From JAEZKC01 sp046546375 (lineage in GTDB: Bacteria > Fibrobacterota > Chitinivibrionia > Chitinivibrionales > Chitinispirillaceae), in contig JBKGXV010000150.1 in NCBI GenBank assembly GCA_046546375.1, forward strand, positions 1 through 5,516: a stretch of 5,516 nucleotides of DNA, in the 5' to 3' direction. The position numbers and the translations under genes were made by a program. The number at the start of each line of letters is the position of its first letter. Position 1 is the stretch's first letter. Positions 1 through 4,928 of the stretch are shown piece after piece. The notes under the pieces are model-generated. The model had not been told where the DNA came from. It saw only the letters and a program-made list of their open reading frames with translations, and searched no databases.

Positions 1-1
1 T

Positions 2-193
2 TCATTTCTCAATATTGATGGCGTTTACCGGGCAGCTTTCAGCTGCCTCTTCAGCGGTGGTTTCCGCATCCGAGGGCACCTCTTCTGTAATGATGTGGGC
101 CAGCCCGTCATCCTCCATTTTGAATACTTCCGGACAGATGCTTGGACACAATTCGCAGCCGATACAGGTATCCTGATCAACACTCGCCTTCAT
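2..193 (-). CDS. [4Fe-4S] ferredoxin, 63 aa
   Basis: This is a small cytoplasmic electron carrier with a single low-potential [4Fe-4S] cluster, of the kind that serves oxidoreductases in anaerobes. The N-terminal motif has Cys10, Cys13, Cys16 and Cys20 (CxxCxxCxxxCP), and Cys54-Pro lies near the C-terminus. By comparison with Thermotoga-type monocluster ferredoxins, Cys10, Cys13, Cys16 and Cys54 should bind the cluster. Cys20 matches a residue that forms a disulfide in that family, but its partner is absent here. The protein is acidic and has the usual family length of about 60 residues. The ATG is preceded by a strong AAGGAGG (201-207) with good spacing, and the stop codon lies just inside the window edge. 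It sits 73 bp downstream of fxsA on the same strand and may share its transcript. The redox partner cannot be told from this window. Confidence 0.93.
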   Translation of the reverse strand: MKASVDQDTCIGCELCPSICPEVFKMEDDGLAHIITEEVPSDAETTAEEAAESCPVNAINIEK

Positions 194-266
194 AGATTAT
201 CCTCCTTGGGAAAGGGTTAGGTCGTTTTGATGGAAGAAGCAATCTGCGTACCATCTCCCGGAAAAA

Positions 267-659
267 CTACCTGAAGTGTATCTCCGTGTGTCCGTGATCT
301 ATCCAGTCTTTGAATTTTTTCTTGAGGAGCTTCTTGAAGAATCTTCTGCTCGGTCTGATAAGGAGTAAAAATCCGCAGGCATCCGTTATCAGGCCCGGAG
401 TAATGAGAACCACACTTGCGATCAGGATGAGCAGTCCGTCGAAAAGCTCCTCTGCCGGCATGATTCCTCTGGACAGATTCAGTTTTATTTTGGACAGAGT
501 AACCAGTCCTTCCCGTTTTGCCAGGGCGGCTCCCAGAGCAGCTGTTGCGATCACGATGAGAACGGTATTCAAAGCGCCGATTACTCTTCCGATTTGGATG
601 AGGAGGAAAAGTTCGATAAGGGGGAAGACGGTAAAGAGGATAATGAGACGCAAAAGCAT
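267..659 (-). CDS. fxsA: FxsA family inner-membrane protein, 130 aa
   Basis: FxsA is a small cytoplasmic-membrane protein. In E. coli its overproduction relieves exclusion of phage T7 by the F plasmid, but its normal role is poorly known. The family pattern is clear: a hydrophobic N-terminal segment (about residues 2-26) with an internal Glu16 and a following IGRVIG; a second hydrophobic segment (about 29-48) followed by AKREG; then EELFDG (70-75) and the ITPGLITDACG block (86-96); and a basic C-terminal tail rich in Lys and Arg (about 105-118). I chose the ATG at 659 because AAAGGA lies 9 nt upstream and the protein then begins like typical FxsA. A longer reading from a GTG at 704 adds 15 atypical residues and has no ribosome-binding site. 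The ferredoxin gene follows on the same strand. Confidence 0.93.
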   Translation of the reverse strand: MLLRLIILFTVFPLIELFLLIQIGRVIGALNTVLIVIATAALGAALAKREGLVTLSKIKLNLSRGIMPAEELFDGLLILIASVVLITPGLITDACGFLLLIRPSRRFFKKLLKKKFKDWIDHGHTEIHFR

Positions 660-668
660 GTAGTCAAA

Positions 669-674
669 TCCTTT
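669..674 (-). promoter_or_regulatory. Ribosome-binding site that fixes the fxsA start
   Basis: Read on the minus strand this is AAAGGA, 9 nt before the ATG at 659. No comparable Shine-Dalgarno sequence precedes the upstream in-frame GTG at 704, so the shorter 130-residue FxsA is preferred. Confidence 0.7.
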
Positions 675-686
675 TCTGTTCGGGTT

Positions 687-705
687 AGTGCACCATTTTT
701 GCACT
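687..705. promoter_or_regulatory. 19-bp dyad upstream of fxsA (possible operator)
   Basis: This is a perfect 6-bp inverted repeat, AGTGCA and TGCACT, with a 7-nt AT-rich spacer, 27 bp upstream of the fxsA ATG. The symmetry is visible directly. Its place between the likely fxsA promoter and the start codon would suit a dimeric repressor site or a small leader hairpin. No protein in the window is an obvious regulator of it, so the role is inferred. Confidence 0.35.
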
Positions 706-774
706 GACAGTCTATTGCGTCCTGATTTTCTGAATATCTGACGCTGCTTTCAATATATAAACCGGCAGGTTGAT

Positions 775-1015
775 GTGCGTAAACAGGAGATTCTTTCTTT
801 TGCCGGAGAGTTCTTGAGCTGCCCGACGGCGCCTTTCGGAGAAGAGAGTGTCAGACAGTTCTCTCTTCAGTTCTGCGCTGCAAATGCCTTGCCGTGCAGT
901 GTCGATCCCATGGGTAATATGTTGGAGGAGGTGGAAATCGCAGAGATGCGGAGAAGAGTTCGCCTTTGTGGCTCATATGGATCATCCCGGTTTCATTGCG
1001 GAAACAGGACGTTGA
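775..1015 (+). pseudogene. Remnant of M42/M20-like metallopeptidase, frameshifted and truncated
   Basis: From the GTG at 775 the first frame encodes about 50 residues resembling the N-terminus of M42/M20-type zinc peptidases. LSCPTAPFGEESVR is the usual 'PTAP..E..V' opening, followed by a 'GLP..VD..GN'-like stretch ending in DPMGN. The frame then degenerates, but another frame (956-1012) reads EFAFVAHMDHPGFIAETG. That contains the HMDHPG metal-site motif, in which the first His and the Asp are expected metal ligands. This frame stops at 1013-1015. A frameshift therefore lies between about 925 and 955. The intact family is roughly 300-350 residues; here the rest of the catalytic domain is missing, since an unrelated gene starts at 1177. 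A single sequencing error could explain the frame change but not the missing two thirds. Upstream only a weak AGG (767-769) precedes the GTG. Loss of function is very likely. Confidence 0.72.
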
Positions 1016-1176
1016 GATTTCGATCGTGGTGATTGTCAGCGGATGCAAGGATACTAGAACTGTCAAGAAGAAACCCGAATTGGTGAGAGAGGTTATGTTT
1101 TTAGGACAGGTTTTCTACAATCAGGCCTGATAACGGCAATATTCTTCATTTTGGAAATCAGCATCGGGAAGACATC
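1016..1176. other. Non-coding stretch between peptidase remnant and DUF547 gene
   Basis: I see no recognisable gene here. Frame 3 stays open to a TGA at 1128-1130 and could hold further decayed peptidase sequence, but it shows no motif I recognise. The DUF547 promoter should lie in the last part; no convincing -35/-10 pair stands out. A GGGA at 1166-1169 is a weak ribosome-binding site for the ATG at 1177. Confidence 0.4.
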
Positions 1177-1977
1177 ATGAGAGTGAAAAAGGGAGTTTTT
1201 TATCTGTTTATCTGCGTTCTGTTTTTCTATTCTGAGTCAACGTTTTGTTCTGATCCGGATTACGACTCCTACGCCATGGTTCTCAGGCTGTATGTGAATT
1301 CCCGGGGGTGGGTGGATTACCATATGCTTCAGCTTGACAGAGAGCCTCTGGACAAATTTGTACAGTCGTTGGGGGACGTGCGCAGAACAGATTACGAATT
1401 GTGGGATAAGTGGAGAAAAATGGCCTTTCTTATCAACGCTTACAACGCCTGTGTGCTTCAGACGGTTATTGATAATTATCCTGTACGGCCGGGAGTGTTG
1501 TTTACGTTTCTTCACCCGATAAACAGCATAAAGCAGATATCCGGAGCATTCGGAGGTAAGCGCTTTAGTATGGTGGGTGAAAATATGTCTTTGAATCAGA
1601 TAGAACAAATGCTTGAAGACGGATTTCAGGAGCCGAGGTTCAGATTTGCTTTAGCCAAGGCAAGCAGAACCTGTCCCCCGCTTCGCCGGGAAATTTATTC
1701 GGGAGCAATGCTTGATTACCAGCTTGATTCCCAGATAAGAAGAATTGTGAACAGTTATCTGCATTACCGGATTGATCCCTCTGGAAAATTGGTGTATGTT
1801 TCTGCCGTCTTCAGAAAAGTTGCTTCCGAATCAAGATATTATCACGGAGAAGATCAGCAGAAAGTGGTGTTGTTTTTATCCTCCTACCTTTCCGATTTCG
1901 ACCGCAAACTGATTCTGAATGAGGGTTATCAGATATGTTTTCTGAGGCAAAACTGGAAGCTCAACTGCTGGAGATAG
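1177..1977 (+). CDS. Secreted DUF547 domain protein, 266 aa
   Basis: This is a member of the DUF547 family, whose biochemical role is unknown; many bacterial members are exported. The N-terminus is a signal peptide: basic residues 2-5 (RVKK), a hydrophobic core at about 7-18, and probable cleavage near residues 24-25. The sequence before Cys24 does not fit a lipobox well. The DUF547 domain fills the rest. Visible family marks are VDY (46-48), AFLINAYNA (83-91), NSIKQI (116-121), MSLNQIE (137-143), FALAKASRTCPPLR (157-170), MLDYQLD (178-184), and the C-terminal NWKLN (259-263), which matches the usual 'YDWSLN'-type ending. The motif normally written 'NCASxxCPPL' lacks its first Cys here (Lys161), while Cys166 remains. 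The ATG has only a weak GGGA upstream. It is the only intact gene of its transcript in this window: a decayed peptidase lies upstream and an oppositely oriented operon downstream. The product probably acts in the periplasm. Confidence 0.85.
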   Translation: MRVKKGVFYLFICVLFFYSESTFCSDPDYDSYAMVLRLYVNSRGWVDYHMLQLDREPLDKFVQSLGDVRRTDYELWDKWRKMAFLINAYNACVLQTVIDNYPVRPGVLFTFLHPINSIKQISGAFGGKRFSMVGENMSLNQIEQMLEDGFQEPRFRFALAKASRTCPPLRREIYSGAMLDYQLDSQIRRIVNSYLHYRIDPSGKLVYVSAVFRKVASESRYYHGEDQQKVVLFLSSYLSDFDRKLILNEGYQICFLRQNWKLNCWR

Positions 1978-2041
1978 AAGTTTAAAAGTTTTGATCGTAG
2001 TCTGCCAGAGATTCTTGAGTAGAGAGACTTCAAAAGAGAAA

Positions 2042-2070
2042 GCTCATGCTTCGACGAACTCGGCATGAGC
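2042..2070 (-). terminator. Intrinsic terminator of the phosphatase/G1P dehydrogenase operon, REP-like hairpin
   Basis: A perfect 8-bp stem (GCTCATGC and GCATGAGC) encloses a 13-nt loop. Read on the minus strand the hairpin is followed by TTTCTCTTTT (2041 down to 2032), so it fits a Rho-independent terminator about 76 nt after the dehydrogenase stop codon. On the plus strand it is followed by GGAAAGG and would be a poor terminator for the DUF547 gene. The core CTTCGAC...GCATGAGCGG resembles the dispersed palindromic repeats of the type 'CTTCGACAAGCTCA...GAGCGG' found in many bacterial genomes, so the terminator may have been supplied by a repeat. Confidence 0.65.
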
Positions 2071-2145
2071 GGAAAGGAGGACCGTTTCCACCGGTGCAGG
2101 CATGCTGTTCACCCCGGCAGGTCCACGCAGTTCGAAGGATAGTCC

Positions 2146-3195
2146 TCACTTCACAAACTGATTGAAGTACTCGTCTGTGTTCACAAACTGTATCAGCTTG
2201 TCCATGTTCTCTTTTTCAGAGAGGATGGTGTAGTAGTTGTCTTTCACGCTGGGGGCCACTTTTATTGCTTCTATGAAATCATTTTTGTTTAGCGGATTGC
2301 GGGATACATATTCCACGAATCCGGTTTCTTCAAGCACACTTTTTATTATGCCGTGTGCGGAGTTGTTCTGAAGCCAGGAGATAGCATAGGTGGCCACTCC
2401 GACCTGCAGTCCGTGCAGCGAGGGTTTCTGGGCGGTCATGTCGTAGGCGTGTGATATCAGGTGTTCGCTTCCGCTGGCAGGCCGGCTCGACCCGCTCACC
2501 TCCATAGCCACACCGCTCATAACCAGACAGCCGCATATCAGCCGCAGAAATTCCAGATCGATAATTGCCTTTTTCCTGTAGTTGACCATTATCTCCACGG
2601 CATTGCTTGAGATCAGAACGGAGAAATCATTGACCGGTTCCTGAGTTTCGCGGTAGGCAAGTTTCCAGTCGTAGATGGCGGTGTATTTGGAAATCAGATC
2701 ACCTATGCCGGAAAAGGTGAAATGCTCGGGAGATTTCTTTATGATATCTGTATCGATTACCACACCGTAGGGAATTTTCGCCTTTTGGGTTCTGCGTTTT
2801 TCATTTACAAGAAGGGAGGCGCTTGGAGAGGCGAATCCGTCATTGGAGATGCAGGTGGGAACGCTTATGACCGGTATCTGCAGTATGAATGCCATATATT
2901 TGCAGTAATCAATTGCTTTTCCCCCTCCTACCGCCACTATGGCCTGAACGCTTTTGGGCAGTGAAAAGGCGCTTTTGAAAATGGCGTCCACCTCGTTGGT
3001 GGTGACCACTTCCTCGTAATCCACATCTATTTCCGAGGAGTCAAATGAGATGGTAAGCTGTTCGTTGAACATCTCCTTGAGCCCGGCGCCGAAAAAGAGG
3101 GCGATCCGGGTGAAACGTTCCTTGCGCAGATACTTGCCTATTTTGTAAATAGCATTGGGCTTTATCCGAAGAAGTGTCGGTATAGATATTTCCAT
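2146..3195 (-). CDS. sn-glycerol-1-phosphate dehydrogenase (NAD(P)-dependent), 349 aa
   Basis: This protein belongs to the iron-containing alcohol dehydrogenase/dehydroquinate synthase superfamily, EgsA/AraM branch. That branch reduces dihydroxyacetone phosphate to sn-glycerol-1-phosphate in the cytoplasm, using NAD(P)H and a Zn or Ni ion. Visible marks are VGGGKAID (89-96) for the dinucleotide phosphates, VPTCISNDGFASPSAS (112-127), GIGDLISKYTAIYDW (163-177), the branch signature SGSSRPASGSEHLISH (234-249), and SLHGLQVG (259-266). Asp166, His245 and His261 are the expected metal ligands. The length is close to archaeal EgsA (about 350) and shorter than B. subtilis AraM (about 394). The ATG is only 3 nt after the stop of the upstream phosphatase gene with a weak ribosome-binding site, so translation is probably coupled. 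Exact substrate is inferred from family; related enzymes use other polyol phosphates. Confidence 0.87.
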   Translation of the reverse strand: MEISIPTLLRIKPNAIYKIGKYLRKERFTRIALFFGAGLKEMFNEQLTISFDSSEIDVDYEEVVTTNEVDAIFKSAFSLPKSVQAIVAVGGGKAIDYCKYMAFILQIPVISVPTCISNDGFASPSASLLVNEKRRTQKAKIPYGVVIDTDIIKKSPEHFTFSGIGDLISKYTAIYDWKLAYRETQEPVNDFSVLISSNAVEIMVNYRKKAIIDLEFLRLICGCLVMSGVAMEVSGSSRPASGSEHLISHAYDMTAQKPSLHGLQVGVATYAISWLQNNSAHGIIKSVLEETGFVEYVSRNPLNKNDFIEAIKVAPSVKDNYYTILSEKENMDKLIQFVNTDEYFNQFVK

Positions 3196-3198
3196 TTT

Positions 3199-3975
3199 TC
3201 AGTCCAGTTTGCTTAGATCTATTTCACCCACGTTTTCGAAAACGTAGTCGGGTTTGTAGGGAAAATCGTTTAAAGATTCCTTGGAGCTCACACCTGAAAG
3301 TACGAGTGCGGTTTTCATCCCCGCTTCCATTCCCGCGACAATGTCGGTATCCATGCGGTCGCCGATCATGACTGTTTCATTTGCCTGCACACCCAGCTGA
3401 TTGAGTGCGATGGTCATCATGAGACTGTTTGGTTTTCCCACAATGTACGGTTTTTTCCCCGTGGCGATTTCTATTGCCGCAAGCAGACTTCCGCACGCCG
3501 GTTCAAAGCCGCTCTCCACGGGATCTATGACATCCGGGTTGGTTCCGATGAACTTGGCACCGTTCATGATCAGGGTGATCGCTTTTTTGAGCATCTGGAA
3601 ATTGAACGAGTTCGTTTTGCCCACCACTACATAATCGGGATTGCTTTCGGATACGGAGAATCCCGCCTTGTACAGTTCGCTTATGAGCCCTCCGCCTCCT
3701 ATGGCGTATACCGTTCCGGCCGGCCTCTGGTTGTGCAGGAATGCGGCGGTGGCCATAGCCGAGGTGATGAAATTACACTCCTGAACTCCCTGAATACCCC
3801 GATTCTCCAGTTTGCGTTTGAGGTCAAGGGGCATCTGTTCGGAGTTGTTGGTGAGGAAAAGAAAGCTGGTTTGGGAGGAGATGAGTTCGGAGACGAATTC
3901 TTTGGCTCCAGAAATAAGGTTTTTACCCCGGTAGATCACTCCGTCCATATCGGAAATAACGTGTTTCACAGCCAT
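3199..3975 (-). CDS. HAD-IIA (NagD-like) phosphatase, 258 aa
   Basis: This is a cytoplasmic Mg-dependent hydrolase of HAD subfamily IIA, whose members dephosphorylate small metabolites such as sugar phosphates, nucleotides, phosphoglycolate or glycerol phosphate. All catalytic motifs are present: motif I DMDGVIY (9-15), with Asp9 as nucleophile and Asp11 as acid/base; motif II TNN (42-44); motif III GKP with Lys181; motif IV GDRMDTDI (205-212), with Asp206 and Asp211 binding Mg. GTNPD (144-148) in the cap region is also typical of the NagD group. The length is normal. The ATG has AGGAA (3982-3986) about 6 nt upstream. It is the first gene of a two-gene operon with G1P dehydrogenase, which suggests, without proving, that its substrate is a glycerol phosphate or a product made from one. 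The HAD-IIA family is broad, so the substrate should be treated as unknown. Confidence 0.9.
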   Translation of the reverse strand: MAVKHVISDMDGVIYRGKNLISGAKEFVSELISSQTSFLFLTNNSEQMPLDLKRKLENRGIQGVQECNFITSAMATAAFLHNQRPAGTVYAIGGGGLISELYKAGFSVSESNPDYVVVGKTNSFNFQMLKKAITLIMNGAKFIGTNPDVIDPVESGFEPACGSLLAAIEIATGKKPYIVGKPNSLMMTIALNQLGVQANETVMIGDRMDTDIVAGMEAGMKTALVLSGVSSKESLNDFPYKPDYVFENVGEIDLSKLD

Positions 3976-3994
3976 AGTGCTTTCCTGGTCAAGC

Positions 3995-4002
3995 GCCTCT
4001 TA
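3995..4002 (-). repeat. 8-nt leader word, copy 1 (phosphatase side)
   Basis: On the minus strand this reads TAAGAGGC, 19 nt before the phosphatase ATG. The identical word, on the other strand, stands 16 nt before the divergent barrel-protein ATG (4141-4148). The two copies are therefore inverted on the DNA but in the same sense and nearly the same place in both transcripts. Confidence 0.35.
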
Positions 4003-4010
4003 AAGGGTGT

Positions 4011-4039
4011 AATATAAAACAGGGCAGCAGTTCAGATAA
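4011..4039 (-). promoter_or_regulatory. Candidate sigma-70 promoter of the phosphatase/dehydrogenase operon
   Basis: On the minus strand TTATCT (4034-4039, 3 of 6 to the -35 consensus) and TATATT (4011-4016, 5 of 6 to the -10) are separated by 17 bp. Transcription would begin near 4004, giving a leader of about 30 nt before the ATG at 3975. The -35 is weak, so the call rests on the -10 and the spacing. Confidence 0.4.
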
Positions 4040-4140
4040 GGGCGGATTGAGAGACACTTCTTCTCAGGTATGTCTTTTGCACGATTTCTCTGTAAAGGTG
4101 ACCATTTCAGGGTTTTTTAGTCGTGCCCGTTATCAGTCTC

Positions 4141-4148
4141 TAAGAGGC
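4141..4148 (+). repeat. 8-nt leader word, copy 2 (barrel-protein side)
   Basis: TAAGAGGC lies on the plus strand just before the ribosome-binding site AAGGAGGG (4154-4161) of the barrel-protein gene. It is the inverted mate of 3995-4002. The match is exact, but an 8-nt match in about 190 nt could arise by chance. Confidence 0.35.
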
Positions 4149-4164
4149 ATCTGAAGGAGGGTTT

Positions 4165-4791
4165 ATGAGTACGAAAAATGTCGGAATATATGCACTGCTT
4201 TTAGTGACCGTGTGTGCCTTTGGTGCGTTTTCGGAACATCCTATATCTGTTCTCCCCGTTCAGCAGGACACCGTTGATGACGGCGATGACGAAAACGGGC
4301 AGTTTCCCCCGCCGGATACGACCCCTCCCGGACCGGCCCCGGGAATGCAGGAGACAAAACGCAGAGCGGCCGAGTTCACTTTCGGGGGATTCGGTCCTGC
4401 AGTCATGGAGAATATCACTTCAGAAGATCTGGCATACAGCTTCCAGTTCGGCAAAATTTGGGAGGTGAATCCGTATGCGGGAATCCGCGCCATGGCCGAA
4501 GTCTCTTCCGATTTCAGCAATTCAGCTGTGGCCGGAGTTAATCTGGGTTTGAATTTCGTTCCTTTCGAGTCGGAAATCTCTCCATTTCTTTCAGGAGATT
4601 TCGGTTTCGGGTATGCACGGGATGACACCGAGAATCTGTTCGGGTTCAATGCAGGGGTCTCTGCGGGTCTTCAGCTTTTCAGGTATTCCACAGTGCAGAT
4701 GCTTATCGAGGGAAGGGCTCATACGCTGCTTGATGAATGGAACGGAGATTATCCCACAGTGTATTCCGCTAGGATTGGACTTCTGTACTGA
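4165..4791 (+). CDS. Outer-membrane beta-barrel-like protein, 208 aa
   Basis: This is an exported protein of no named family that I recognise. Residues 1-23 form a signal peptide (Lys4, hydrophobic core at about 7-20, probable cleavage after AFS at 21-23). Next comes a low-complexity linker: an acidic run DTVDDGDDENG (35-45) and a proline-rich stretch PPPDTTPPGPAPG (48-60). From about 69 to the end, alternating hydrophobic and polar residues with many Gly and aromatic residues suggest a small barrel of about eight strands (for example FTFGGFGP, YAGIRAMAEV, AGVNLGLNFV, SGDFGFGY, GVSAGLQLF). It ends ARIGLLY with a C-terminal aromatic Tyr208, as outer-membrane proteins do for BAM recognition. 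A strong AAGGAGGG lies just upstream of the ATG. It is divergent from the phosphatase operon and is closed by a terminator at 4821. The barrel is inferred from sequence pattern only; no function can be assigned. Confidence 0.75.
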   Translation: MSTKNVGIYALLLVTVCAFGAFSEHPISVLPVQQDTVDDGDDENGQFPPPDTTPPGPAPGMQETKRRAAEFTFGGFGPAVMENITSEDLAYSFQFGKIWEVNPYAGIRAMAEVSSDFSNSAVAGVNLGLNFVPFESEISPFLSGDFGFGYARDDTENLFGFNAGVSAGLQLFRYSTVQMLIEGRAHTLLDEWNGDYPTVYSARIGLLY

Positions 4792-4820
4792 TCAGAAGAG
4801 CAGCCGCATTTGCTTTCTGC

Positions 4821-4853
4821 AAGGCCGCCGTTCAATGAAATGGTGGCCTTTTG
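4821..4853 (+). terminator. Intrinsic terminator after the barrel-protein gene
   Basis: AAGGCCGCC (4821-4829) pairs with GGTGGCCTT (4842-4850) in a 9-bp stem with one G-U pair and a 12-nt loop. A run of four T residues (4849-4852) begins in the end of the stem. It starts 30 nt after the stop codon at 4791. The T tract is short, so some read-through into the next gene is possible. Confidence 0.65.
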
Positions 4854-4928
4854 TAATGTAACGTTTTCCGCCGTTGAACCGTTTGCCTTAATGAAAAGGA
4901 AAAAACGTGTTCAGAAAGGGAGGCGGTT

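Noticed and set aside
310..663. 117-codon plus-strand open frame opposite fxsA
   Set aside because: It lies wholly antisense to a well-supported FxsA gene and its translation has no recognisable pattern.
996..1130. Frame from TTG at 996 with a lipobox-like VSGC (a possible small lipoprotein of 44 aa)
   Set aside because: It has charged residues before a short hydrophobic stretch, no ribosome-binding site and overlap with the peptidase remnant, so it is most likely chance.
3733..4017. 94-codon plus-strand open frame opposite the phosphatase gene
   Set aside because: It is antisense to conserved HAD motifs I and II and has no independent support.
4048..4066. 5-bp inverted repeat TGAGA...TCTCA in the divergent intergenic region
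   Set aside because: It is too short and too common by chance to claim an operator.
4077..4105. TTGCAC as -35 of a barrel-protein promoter
   Set aside because: The hexamer at 17-bp spacing (GACCAT) is a poor -10, so no promoter is called.
4260..4649. 129-codon minus-strand open frame within the barrel-protein gene
   Set aside because: It is a shadow of the signal-peptide/barrel gene, with no start signal and no recognisable domain.
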